The notes below the pieces were generated by a model that ran no database searches, was not told the DNA's origin, and saw nothing but the letters and a program-made list of their open reading frames with translations. Positions 24,778 through 35,427 of a DNA stretch of 64,000 nt are shown here, in pieces (position 1 is the first letter of the stretch; every line of letters begins with the position of its first letter). Source of the DNA: [Phialemoniopsis] sp. UDSM-2020 (lineage: Eukaryota; Ascomycota; Sordariomycetes; Thyridiales; Thyridiaceae); contig JAEILZ010000009.1 of NCBI GenBank assembly GCA_018873225.1, positions 673,501 through 737,500 on the forward strand, given 5' to 3'. The position numbers were made by a program, and so were the translations under genes.

Positions 24778-26269
24778 ATGACGTCGCCAATTCTTCCACC
24801 CAGCAACCGAAGGAGACCACGCCACGTATCATTCGAGGAGGTTTCAGATGAGGAGGGTCCTCTGTCACGCGAAAACTCACGCCCTTCCACACCTCGGGCA
24901 TCTAGAGACCGAACGCCGCGTCCTGCGTCACCAGCAATAACGATTCAGGGCCCGTCCATCAACACTATCAACAATCCTCCCACCACTTCCGCAAGACCGC
25001 GCGGAATCTTACGCCCTCCGACGCCTGAGCGATTCGAGAACCATAGAGCGTGCCCTGTACCAGAAACAGACGGCCCAACCAGCTCCAGTGATAGTAGTGA
25101 TTCCACTACTTCCATCCGAGCTCATACTCCTGGTTCCGACACTGGTGGTAGACAGACTGCGGCGCCTCCTGTTCCTCTCGCTGCTGGACTCCACAATCTC
25201 TTCGCTCCATACATCGCGCCGCCACAATATCCTCAGATATTAGGTCAATTTCCGATCGCGACAGGACTGCCCGCACCATATCTGATCCAACCCCAGAATC
25301 TCCTGCCCGGACAACCAAGTACTCCCGGAATGTCAGCAGGCTCTGCTGGTGGCATGGCGGGCCATCCCGGTCCGCAGGCCCAGGGTCTCAACTTTCAGCC
25401 GCCTGTTCCAGACTCAAGCGACGGACCGTATCTCCACACTTACTACCCTCGAAACGACCCTCCAAGCGCAATTTGTGCTGCATTTCCGGGAGTGAGTGTC
25501 CCGGTTCAAGTACCTGGGCTTGTTCTCGCTCCTCTTGTACTACTTCCCTCATCTGTACCAATTATCACCCCTCAGCCCTGGGGCTGGGAGCAACACTCAC
25601 TCCATCATGCAAGTAGCGGCTTGCGTTGACCTATAATCATCATATAGTCTTTCATTGCTGCTCTTCGCTGTAACTTTAGTGGTTTGCACTCATTTCGCAA
25701 GTGCGGACTAGGTTTAGCAAACCTCAGATTCCACTATCCCTCTTGCCGCCGTTATTACTTATCACTCTATCCTTGGTCAGGCAGGTGCTAACAATAGTTC
25801 ACAGCCCGCACAGAATGTTCTGATGCCTATGCAAGGCGCCGCTATCGCCGGCACGACAGGTCCCGTCTTCATCGGTCAGCAGCCGGCCGCGATGCCGCAG
25901 TCAGTCTTAATGGCAGGCCAGCAGCCGTCTCCTGGCCCGCCAATGATCAGTCAGCCGCCCTTCATGATGGGAGGTCCACCCCCAGGTGGCTTCCCAGGCA
26001 ACCCCGGCATCTTCCCGGACCCGGCTACCGGCATTGGCTTCACACCGGCGGAGACCTCACTTCGCCAGCAGCAATTCGCTAAGGCTCATGGCATGAATGA
26101 GCCGCAGGACTTCAAGCCGGCGGATGACGATCCGAACCGCTTCTATTGGTGCCGGGAGCTGGATGGAAACTGGACCCAGCGCAGCCGTCTTACCATTGAC
26201 AACCTAGCTGATTGCCGTTGGTGGATCGCCCAGAACGGTGCGTTCTACGTTACTCGTCTCCCGAATTAA
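24778..26269 (+). CDS. proline-rich hypothetical protein with conserved C-terminal domain, 392 aa
   Basis: Exons 24778-25491 and 25805-26269 (GTGAGT donor; ...CTAACAATAGTTCACAG acceptor) keep frame. The N-terminal part is Arg/Ser/Pro-rich and disordered, with a RGILRPPTPERF motif near residue 80. The middle is Pro/Gly/Gln/Met-rich. The last 65 residues or so are ordered, with aromatic motifs FYWCRELDGNW and CRWWIAQNGAFYVTRLP. I have the impression this tail recurs in fungal proteins, but I know no name for it. The intron is 313 nt, far longer than its neighbours. If it is retained, translation continues for 46 codons and ends before the conserved tail, so splicing decides whether the folded domain is made. 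No TM or signal peptide. Function unknown. Confidence 0.72.
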
Positions 26270-27028
26270 GAAGTGTAGAAGCACCGGCAAAAGATTGAAC
26301 GAGGTAAGTTGATATGACTTGCTGTCGAGCTCCATAGACCGACCGCTAATGAATAACAGATAATGATAAGTTGTGGCACTTCTCTCACCATCACTGGTTC
26401 CCGATAGGTCTACAGGATGGCCTTTGGTATTCAGGCTGGGCGAGACGGGTCTTGTATTTTTGCGATGAAAAAAAGGGGTTCCAGGGAGATATGGCTGTTG
26501 CTAAGCATTGCATCCAACGGGTGTAGTTAGGTAGCCAGTCATATACTAGAAAGCGAATGTGAACAACATTCGCCGTAGGCGTCGTATTATCATAATTGAT
26601 GATGCAATGAGATCAAATAACAAATCTCATCAACAAGGTCCTTCTAACGTTTCTCGTGAACCTTGTCGTTTCATGCAAGTCATCTTTGTATGTCGTCGTG
26701 CCGTGCAGGGATGGGTGACAGGGATGGCATACCTCGGTACATGCACGGAAACACCCCGGTCCCTGCCAAGAACGGCAGCTTATCTTATCGATGGTGTCAC
26801 TCTCCTCCCCGCATATCATGAACGACATGCCATCTTGAATCGAATGATCCTATTCTTTCTTCTACTCATTTCCCTCGTTTGCTCAGGGAGGTGTTTCATT
26901 CCGTCAACCCAGGCGAGCTCACACAGCCTATACTAATCTAAACCTCATCCTGCCAGCCACATCGCCATAAACAACTCACTTGTAACCTCGGCTACTATTC
27001 ACATCCCATCAGATCATCACTAGCAACC
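26270..27028. other. intergenic region
   Basis: About 760 bp between tandem genes. Small ORFs here are Arg/Ile-rich or Ser-rich without protein-like composition. The segment next to the CAB5 start (about 26930-27028) is C-rich, as in fungal leaders. Nothing else recognised. Confidence 0.4.
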
Positions 27029-27847
27029 ATGCTTCTCATAGGGCTGACGGGCTCCATCGCGACGGGCAAGTCCACCGTCTCGGCCCTGCTGTCCTCGCCG
27101 CCTTACTCGCTCCCCATCATCGACGCAGACCTGCTCGCGCGCAAGGTCGTCGAGCCGGGAACGTCAGGCTACAATGCCATCGCCAAGCACTTTGGCGAAG
27201 GCGTCCTCGTCCCCACTGCCGACCCAGAGATGCCCGAGCGCGGGCCCTCCGGCAAGGGCAGGCCGCTCGACCGGCCCGCCCTGGGCCGGCGCGTCTTCGG
27301 CGACGCAGAGGAGGCGCGCAAGAACCGCGCCGTGCTCAACGGCATCGTGCACCCGGCCGTCCGGCGCGAGATGTACCGCCAGCTCGCCGTCTGCTACCTC
27401 AAGGGCCACTGGGCCGTCGTGCTCGACGTTCCCCTGCTCTTCGAGAGCGCGATAGACACCATCTGCGGCGCCGTGGTCGTCGTCGCCGTGCGCGACCCGG
27501 CCGTGCAGATGCGGCGCCTGCGCGAGCGGGACGCGCACCTGAGCGCCGAGGACGCGGAGAACAGGGTGCGCAGCCAGGGCGACGTGCGGGACAAGGCGCG
27601 GCGGTGCGAGGCGCGCGGTGAGGGCAAAGGGTATGTTGTCTGGAACGATGGGAGCAGGGAGGAGCTTGCTGTCGACTTGATCAAGGTTATGGAGAAGGTG
27701 CGCGCGCGGAGCCCCTGGTGGTGGAGCTGGGCGCTGCTGCTGTGCCCGCCGCTCGGGGTGGGCGCGGGCTTGTGGACGTATTGGCAGAATTTGGGGATTA
27801 ACAAGCGGTGGAAGAGGGCGGAGGACGAGGCGAAGGCCAAGCTCTGA
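27029..27847 (+). CDS. CAB5: dephospho-CoA kinase (CoaE/CAB5 type) with C-terminal membrane anchor
   Basis: Intronless, 272 aa, ATG in the context CAACCATGC. The N-terminus is a P-loop (GLTGSIATGKST, residues 5-16), followed by IIDADLLARKVV, the usual second motif of dephospho-CoA kinases, and VLDVPLLFES. The enzyme phosphorylates the 3'-hydroxyl of dephospho-CoA with ATP, the last step of CoA synthesis. Residues about 229-252 are a Trp-rich hydrophobic segment that should anchor the enzyme in a membrane, followed by a short basic tail. Eukaryotic homologues often carry such an anchor and localise to the ER, mitochondria or lipid droplets; which one applies here is not visible. Very GC-rich codons produce a 293-codon antisense ORF that I discount. 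Confidence 0.94.
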   Translation: MLLIGLTGSIATGKSTVSALLSSPPYSLPIIDADLLARKVVEPGTSGYNAIAKHFGEGVLVPTADPEMPERGPSGKGRPLDRPALGRRVFGDAEEARKNRAVLNGIVHPAVRREMYRQLAVCYLKGHWAVVLDVPLLFESAIDTICGAVVVVAVRDPAVQMRRLRERDAHLSAEDAENRVRSQGDVRDKARRCEARGEGKGYVVWNDGSREELAVDLIKVMEKVRARSPWWWSWALLLCPPLGVGAGLWTYWQNLGINKRWKRAEDEAKAKL

Positions 27848-28424
27848 GGTGGGTTTGGGAGGGTGATGGAAGGGGGCGATGAGCTGTACGATTGGGGGGA
27901 TAGGGAGGTGCATACATTTAATCCTGGGGTATTGGAGTGAGAAGCGCTGAGAAGGGTCAAGTTTGCGGGGAGTCATTCGAGCTGGACTAATAGCTGACGG
28001 GCCAAGCAGAGCCAACACGTCAACAATACTACTTACAGATATCATAGCAAGAGCACTGGTTTGCTAACTTGCGACAATAGACGGCAGATTGTCGGCGTTT
28101 AGAGTTTTCGTCCCATTTACAAAAGTCGCGTGTTCCATGCCCCGTGGCTGCCTGCAATCTGGTCGCGTCGTGGGTGGTGTTTTTGACTGACAGCTGCTTC
28201 GACCTGAGCTTTCCGTCGACTCAGATTGCATTGACCTCTACACCCACCTCACAGGATTTTGCATAATTATTCGGACTCTCTTGGACCTCTTGGAAGAGTC
28301 GTTGATAGGAAATTAGCATTTTCTTAGCATCCAGATGCAGTTCGCTCTTTGGGGTTCCTACGGCAACATCGCATCCTCAGGATCGTCACTCACCTGAAGG
28401 CATCTTGCCCTCAACAAATTCAAC
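27848..28424. other. intergenic region
   Basis: About 580 bp of 3' flank of CAB5 and promoter of the WG-repeat gene. No gene or repeat recognised. Confidence 0.4.
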
Positions 28425-31302
28425 ATGCCACCCCATTCAGTCCTCGAATGGATGATCGGACAGAATGTCACCAGCAAGAAGAAGCCGAAGCCCGCAGCCG
28501 AGCCAGCACCTGCTGCCCAGCCCAAGCGGCAGGTGGTGCAGGTGGAGGTCACGACCGACGACGAGAGCGAGACCGACACAGTCGCCTTAACTTACCCTCG
28601 CACGGGCGGGCAAGCAGCAGCGGCACCCGCCGCTACCCCAAAGGCCGAACCCGAACCCAGCAGCGCGAGCGAGGCCGCGGCTACCAGCGAGGAGGACACA
28701 GAGCAGGAGGCGCCGACACCAGAGATCATCAAGAAGGTGCGCTTCATCGACGCGCCTCCGCCGCTCAAGTCTGCGCTCAAGAAGTCGAAGCGCACGTTTA
28801 CTCTCACCGAGAGCAGCGATGCGACGAGCGACGAGGAGGAAGGGGAGAGCACGGACACGAGCACTGAGGTGGTCGTGGTCAAGAAGAAGAACAAGCAGCA
28901 GCAGCCGCAAAAGAAGAAGTGCCTCAAGGAGGCCGGTAGCAAGAAGCCGCACCCGACGTGCGCGTGCGAGGAGTGCATCGCCGCGCGGCGCAAGGCCAAG
29001 AAGGCCAGGGTCATCGTGGTGGAGGAGACGGACTCGAGCGGCGACGACGGCGCAACTACCACTGATGACGATTCGTCCGAGGACGAGAAGGCCAAGGGCA
29101 AGAAGAAGAACAAGGGCAAGCCTGCCAAGAAGGCCGACACGGAGACGGAGTCTGAAGACACTTCAGCTTCAGAGGGCACGCAGACTGAGACGACGGACGA
29201 TGACTCCTCTGCATCCGAGGCAGCACGGCCGTTGAGCAAGAAGGAGAGGAAGAGACTGGAGAAAGAGAAGCAGGAGCAAGAGAAGAAGGAGGCCGAGAAG
29301 AAAGAGGCCGAGAAGAAGAAAAAAGAGGAGGCGGCAGCAGCCAAGAAGAAAAAGGACGAAGAGGCAGCGGTGGCCAAGAAGAAGAGCGAGGATGCGTCCA
29401 AGAAGAAAGACAAGCCAGCAAAGACACCCTCCTCGCCGACAAAGACCGCCTCCAAGGACAAATCCAAGTCGTCCCCATCCAAGAAATCCGAGACCCTCCC
29501 GGAGCCGGCGCCCAAGCCCGGCCTCCGCGCTCCGAACCTCATCATGCCCTCGCGCCCGCAGGTCATGCACGTCGAGCACGCCGTCGAGACGCCCGACGAC
29601 CCGCGGCCCAACGCCTTCCTCGACAGCGAGCACGGCGTCGTGCGCATGTACCACGGCCCGGCCTACGGCAACCCCTTTGGCTGCCTGTACCCGCGCCGCA
29701 CCTTTGGCGGCAAGGCGCTCCCCGTCGGTGTGCCGCACCCGCTGGAGAACGCCTATTTCAACGGCTTCGCTGCGGGTCCAGGGAGTCGACGAGGCAGCGG
29801 TGCGTCACCGCATGTCCGTCAGACAACTCCCGCAGCACCGGCACCGGCACCTGCTCCCGCGCCAGTCGCTGCTCCACCGCCGCCACCGCCGCCGCCGCCG
29901 CCGCCGCCGGCTCCTATGCATCCCAGCGTGCCTACGGGACCGATGTGGCCCGGCTACCCCTATCCTCCACCGTGGGGACCCTACCCTCCGCCTCCCCCGC
30001 CACCAGGCCATCACCCGTATCCCCCGCCGCCACCCATGCCGCATCTAGCGGCCGGAGGACCGCCACCGACGCCGGCCATCATGTCCGCCACCAAGCCCGC
30101 CTCAAGCAAGGACAAGGACCAAGGCTGGGACACCAACGTCGGGCCTGGAGCCGACGGTTCCAAGAAGCACTCGGACCGCCACTCGAACAAGTCCAAGAAG
30201 TCGTCTCACAACGGCGACAAGGGCTGGGGCTGGGGCGACAACGCCAACGACACTGCCGGCGGCGGCTGGGGTGATAACACAAATAACAATGATGCCGGCG
30301 GCTGGGGCAACTCCAGCAACAAAGATAATAACAACGGCACTTGGGGAGGCGGAGGCGGCTGGAACGGAGACGGGTCCAACAACAGCGCGACCAACGTCTT
30401 TGACAAGGCCGACCAGGACGGCAAGGGCTGGGGCCGCAACGAGTTCGACAAGCCCTCAGGCAGCAAATCCGGCGGGAGCAACAAGAACGGCTGGGGAGGC
30501 AGTAAGGCCGGGAGCAACAACAATGGATGGGGAGGCAGTAACAAGTCGAACAACAACAACAACGGCTGGGGAGGGAGCAACAAGTCCAACAACAACGGCT
30601 GGGGCGGTTCCAATGACAAAAATGACGGCTGGGACAACAACAATACCGGCTGGGGCGATAACACTAGCCACAAGTCCGGCGGCAACGGATGGGGTGACGA
30701 CAATAACAACAACTCCGGAGGAGGCGGATGGGGCGACAACAACTCCAACAAGTCCGGCAGAGGCGGAGGCGGAGATGGATGGGGCGCTCCCGACAACGAT
30801 GGATGGGGTGGTGCTCCCGACAACGCCAGCAACAAGTCCCACAAGTCCGGCGGCGGCGAGGAGGGAATCCCCGGCGGCTGGGCCCCCTGGACGGGAAGAA
30901 GCAACAATAACAACAACGACAACACCTGGGACGCCGGCGGAGGCCTAGACCGCGACTGGTCCAAGCCGCAGAACAACAACAAGCACAACACCTGGGACGC
31001 CCCCGGAGACGACCCAGACGGCGCCTACTTCGGCCGCCCGTCGAACAACAACAACAACAAGTGCGGTACGTCGTCGAGTCTCCGCGCAGTCGCGGGCGTT
31101 CTTTCCCATATCGCTGACTCTCTCTGGCGCAGGATCATCGTCGCGGATGCCCGGTGCCTTTTCGCCGCCGCCGTCGGCTGGTGGTGGTGGTGGAGGTGGT
31201 GCTGGCTTTGACGGCGGCAACGTGGGCGCGACCTCTAACTGGGCGGACCCGACGCTTGCCCAGCGTTTGTCTTCAAATACTGCTGATGACAGTCCCTGGT
31301 AG
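28425..31302 (+). CDS. low-complexity WG/GW-repeat protein, 936 aa
   Basis: Exons 28425-31065 and 31133-31302 (donor GTACGT, acceptor GCGCAG) keep frame; unspliced reading gives an unrelated tail. Regions in order: an N-terminal segment with a short conserved-looking start (HSVLEWMIG); acidic Thr/Ser/Glu blocks alternating with Lys runs up to about residue 360; a small Cys motif (CACEEC) followed by basic residues near 185; a possibly folded stretch near 365-450 (about genomic 29520-29780); a polyproline tract (about 485-495) and Pro/Tyr/Trp-rich segment; and a long tail (about 560-936) with roughly two dozen Trp residues, nearly all flanked by Gly and by Asn, Ser or Asp (NGWGGSN, GWGDN). Such WG/GW spacing resembles Argonaute-hook regions, but could equally be a phase-separating or RNA-associated tail. 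No enzyme domain. Name and function unknown. Confidence 0.8.
29870..29920 (+). repeat. GCC-type trinucleotide run encoding polyproline
   Basis: A CCG/GCC-repeat tract inside the WG-repeat gene encodes a run of about ten prolines. The tract length may vary between strains. Confidence 0.7.
30115..30985 (+). repeat. degenerate tandem Gly-Trp-Gly/Asn repeats within CDS
   Basis: DNA repeats with a GGCTGGGG core separated by AAC-rich spacers encode the WG/GW units of the surrounding gene. Units are irregular (about 15-45 nt). The clearest near-identical copies are at about 30488-30605. Confidence 0.75.
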
Positions 31303-31858
31303 AGGGTGGAGATAGGGGATATTGGACGGTGCCTATGGGTTGTGTTGTGTCGTAACTTTCGGCATCGCTGGCTATGCAAGGTTGGGACTAAGTCGGGTCC
31401 GGATATCAATCACTACCACCGAGGGTACGTCCTGCCCAGATGATGCAAGGGGAGACCCTGAATGAACAGCCTTATCCTCGATAGAGGGATTGGAGCCCTT
31501 CATGAACGACTTAGGGTTTTTTGGTCATGGAAACCCACAACCCGAAGAATTAACGAAGCTGCGGGAGTCAGATAGAGCGGCGATCAATTATTCTTAACAC
31601 CTCCCTATCACTACCTTCCATGCAGAAGTGAAGAGTGTTTTGTGTAAACCTAAGACATGCTTGCCTACTACAGGCATTGAAGGAGAAACAACTACTGTTG
31701 AGACGCAAGTACAGACCGAATATCCATATTCCCGAAAGCACTCAGACGAAAACAACGCGATAGTGTGTAAAGAATGGCTGCCCATGGTCTAACCTGCTAC
31801 CAGTCATTGAAGCGGAGAGCAAACGAGGCCTTGGCTAGTGCTATCGGTAGCTCGAAAT
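31303..31858. other. convergent intergenic region
   Basis: About 555 bp between the stop of the WG-repeat gene and the stop of the eIF5 gene. It should contain both 3' UTRs and terminators. No coding potential seen. Confidence 0.45.
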
Positions 31859-33192
31859 CTATTCGTCATCCTCCTCCTCCTCATCAGAGGAAGCCTCGGC
31901 AAGCCAAGTAAGGAACGGCTCAGCAGCCTTGCGGACCTTCTTCGAAGTCGCCAGGTCGACGTACTTCTTGCTGGCACGAGTGCCCCACTTGGTCACGACG
32001 TCCTCGCTGATCAAGTCGTGAAGGTAGTAAAGCTGAAGGACCTTGACCACCTTGTCGAACATCTCGGGATGGTCCTTGCCAAGGTTGCCAATGAGGCGCT
32101 CAGTTCCGCCGAGCAAGGCCTTTTCGTGACGCTCGGAGTTGACAATCTGTATCACTGTCAGTAAAGTGGCCATTGTTAAGTGTACAATCGATGTGGGAGA
32201 GATCTCACCTGGCTCAACATGGCCTGACGCTTGGGAATCTGGGCAATGATGTTCTCGTTGAACAGGGTCTGGACCAGGACGAGAACGGTGCGGTGCTTGC
32301 TCTCGATGCCAAGCTCCTTTGCCTTGACGTAAATACTGACGTCGTCGACCTTGTCAATGCTACCCTTCTCCTTAGCTTGCTCCGTGATCCATTCGCCAAG
32401 GTGGTCGTAGACGGTGTTTCCACCACCTTCGCCCTCCTCATCGTCCTCGTCGCCATTGATGGCAAGCTTCTGCTTGAACTCGCCGGGCAGAGACTGCTGG
32501 CGGGCCTTAACCGCCTCAGCGCTCATGTCGACGGCCCATTCGACCTCCTGGTTTTCGTCATCGTCGGCAAGGAATTGGTTCTCAGCCTTGGTCTTGCGGA
32601 TAACAGCGTCATCGTCGCTAGCGGCATCGGCGTCCTTGCCGGAGCCGGTGGAGGACTGGTCGTCACCGCTGCCATTACCGTTTTCTTTGCCGGCATTGCC
32701 GTTCTGCTTGGCCTTGCGAGCGGCCTTCCGCTCAGCCTTGTCCTTCTTGCCCTTCTTTGGAGTGTTCTTGAGGATGAAACCGCTCAGTTTGAGACGAAGG
32801 TCGACATCAGTGCGCTGACCGCAGGCCTTGCAGTCGAGCAGGATGCGGCCGTCTTTGACCTGGACATCGGTCTCGGGGTTCTTGCACTTCTTGCAGAGAA
32901 CAAACTTGTTGATGAAGCCATCAAGATAGTCCTGGAGCTTGGGCGAGTCGTGGGCGCCGTTGATGATCCAACGGTCGTCGGCGGGATCAATATTGGTCTG
33001 GGCACCAAGCTCGAAACCAAAGTACTTGATGAGATAGGCACCAGGACGGGCAAGAGACTGAGCAACGCTGCTCAGGTTGACGACAACGGTCTTGATACCG
33101 TTGCCCTTGCCTTCGATCTTGGTCTGGAGCTTCTCCATCTTGTACCGATAGAAGGGGTCGGAGACATCGCGGCGAACGTTGATCTGAGCCAT
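31859..33192 (-). CDS. TIF5: translation initiation factor eIF5
   Basis: Minus strand, exons 33192-32209 and 32146-31859, 423 aa. The N-terminal domain opens with [14 protein letters not shown]. The Arg in FYRYKM (residue 16) corresponds to the arginine finger of yeast eIF5 (Arg15), which stimulates GTP hydrolysis by eIF2. A zinc site of CKKC and CKAC follows near residues 99-125. After a Lys/Ala/Asp/Gly-rich linker comes a C-terminal W2/MIF4G-type HEAT domain, ending in aromatic/acidic boxes ([18 protein letters not shown]) that bind eIF2beta and eIF3c. The 62-nt intron falls inside the W2 domain. eIF5 acts in start-codon selection on the 43S complex. A 360-codon ORF runs antisense to this gene and is taken as a shadow. 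Confidence 0.97.
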
Positions 33193-34315
33193 GATTGCGA
33201 TTTGTGCTGTGTAGGCTGGAAGGAGGGAGTGCAGATAGCAGAGTTAAGACTTTAGGGCACGAGATGCGGAGAGCGGCTCGAGGACGAAATTATGGAGATG
33301 ACGAGGAATCCAGAAGTGACATGGACTCGAAGTATTGGCGAGTGCTGAGAGCGAGAAGCTGGGCCGAACGAGGGGCCAAGGGGCATCAATGTTGGAGCGG
33401 CGGGTTTTGCGTGGACATGGGGTTGACCTGTATACGGTTCTGGAGAGTATGCATTAACGCGAGAGACGAAATGCTCGAAGAATCTCAGCCGTCTGATCTA
33501 GGGTTGGGACTACAAGGTTTCCGCGGTATGCGAAAGGGATGCAGCTCGATGGGGGGAAGGTGTCTGAAGACGGTGATTTGATCGTGCTGATACATAAACA
33601 ACGTATTGCTCAGTATCTCAAGTATGGGATGGTCGGGTTTATTCCGAGAGTTCCAGAGGCAGGAAACAGGTCGAAAAAGAAGAAAATTGTATGGCGACGC
33701 GATGGTTATGGGCGACGGTTTGGGGAGGTTTGCGAAGATTTTAAGAACTATCAGTTGCCTGGAGGGGCGCGTTTTGGAGGGGTCGGAAGAGTGTTTTTTG
33801 GACGAGACAAAGTTTGACAAAGGGCCAGAGTGTCAGTAATAACTACTCGGCGGAACGATGGCTGACAGCGTTTTCGAGAGAGAGGCGCTTTTGACAAGCA
33901 GGATCAAACTCCGACAAAGTTGTGGCAGATGTCAGTGACGATCTCGAAAGTTGTGTTTGAAGATTGGAAAAGGAAGCAGGCAGTGGGGAGTGCGAGTGGG
34001 CATGAAAAGAGAATTTAGCGAAGGCGTAAAAACCGACAGGGCCGAGGAGGAGGGCAGGCGTGGCACTCGGATGACTAAGGTCAGATGGTCATGGTCGGAA
34101 GTTAGAAAAGGTACGTACACTTTAGTTACACTCCCCACCCAACCCAACCCCACCACCATCACCAATTCGGTTCAGTCTAAGAATAGAGAGAGAGGACGGC
34201 AGACAAGCCTTACAAGGCTTCATATTAGGCTTCTCGTGCCGTCAGCCTTACGGCGCATTTGTTTCTTCTTACCTGAACATATATTTACCAGCCCTGTGCT
34301 GGTCTCTCCACCAAA
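33193..34315. promoter_or_regulatory. divergent intergenic region eIF5 / methyltransferase
   Basis: About 1.1 kb between opposed starts. Short ORFs on both strands (up to 128 codons) look non-coding. A CCACCACCATCACC tract lies near 34150. Presumably holds both promoters and 5' leaders, perhaps with leader introns that I could not define. Confidence 0.4.
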
Positions 34316-35106
34316 ATGTCCTCAGACGACGAGAATGAGCTGTTGGCTCACCCAGAATTCTGGGACGCCCGATACAGCAATGCACAGGAAGGCGCTGAAA
34401 ATACACCAACCCATGAGTGGTTCCGCACATATCAAGACCTGGAACCCTTCTTTCAGAAACATCTTGTGGCATGGCGGGCACCAGAAACTGATCCAAGGAT
34501 TGTTCACTTGGGGTCTGGCGATAGTGTGAGTGAGAGTCGTGCCGCTATTAAATTTCCCTTCCTCCTTCCCCTGTGTAGCTCTCAGGCTAATTTAGTAGAC
34601 TATTCCTCAAGATCTTTCAAAGTTGGGCTACTCAAACCAACTTTGTGTTGACTTCTCTGAAGTTGTTGTGGAGAAGATGGCTAAGCGTGATGCCAACGAT
34701 CCTGGCATTGAATGGAAACAAGGGGACGTTCGCTCAATGCATGACATAGACGCCGGCGTTGTGGATGTTGCATTCGACAAAGGCACTCTTGATGCCATGA
34801 TTCATGGGAGTCCTTGGAGCCCACCAGACGATGTCAAAGACAACACAGGTAGATATATGCGCGAAGTAATTCCCCCATCCGTCCCTCTTGTCAAAGAATG
34901 AACTAACAAGGCTCACCAAATAGGTCTTCCGCATCTTGAAGGATGATGGCATCTTGCTCTATGTCACCTACAGACAGCCTCACTTTGTAAAGCCACTGCT
35001 GAACTGTGAGGGGACGAACTGGGATATGACCGAGGAGGTTCTGAGTAGTGGTGAGAGCTCCTTTGCATATCACGGATTCATCCTGAGGAAAGCTTCGCCT
35101 TCATAA
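34316..35106 (+). CDS. small class I methyltransferase of the EEF1AKMT4/METTL13-like group
   Basis: Exons 34316-34525, 34599-34865 and 34924-35106 (219 aa), all phase 0. The N-terminal FWDARY motif, the SAM-binding segment IVHLGSGDST, the acidic strand LCVDFSEVVVEKM, and FDKGTLDAMI are the pattern of the METTL13/EEF1AKMT4-type protein lysine methyltransferases. Those act on elongation factor eEF1A in the cytosol. The third exon supplies VFRILKDDGILLYVTYRQPHF, a normal post-motif strand. Note LGSGDS in place of the usual GxGxS/N-type glycine loop, which is typical for this subgroup. Substrate assignment is inference from the family. It diverges from eIF5, an intriguing but possibly chance pairing of two translation genes. 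Confidence 0.85.
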
Positions 35107-35427
35107 ATGCTTGTGGGCAGAAAGAGATGGAGGCTTTCTTGGTATGGGGCTGCCAAGGGCATTTATTGAGACTGTCTGCTCTATTGGAATCCATGTTCCA
35201 TCCATTGCCAAGCTTGTGGATGACAGACTAGTTGACGGCTTTCCCCATGGTCGTACCTCAATCATGGACTGATCGCCAGGACTATGCCACTACCCAAGGG
35301 TACACGGATTATTCTGCCTGTAGTAATTTGGGTAGAGACTGATCCGAACCCGTCAACCTTTCTGGCACCCACTTGCCGAGCAACGCTTCTCTGGGCAGTA
35401 TTCCCGTACGGACGATGCCGACACAGC
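35107..35427. other. convergent intergenic spacer
   Basis: About 320 bp between the stop of the methyltransferase gene and the stop of the STAND gene. No coding potential recognised. It should hold both 3' ends. Confidence 0.4.

Noticed and set aside
27164..28045. 293-codon antisense ORF over CAB5
   Set aside because: Shadow ORF in high-GC DNA; no domain.
32173..33255. 360-codon ORF antisense to eIF5
   Set aside because: Hydrophobic shadow of a conserved sense gene; no known family.
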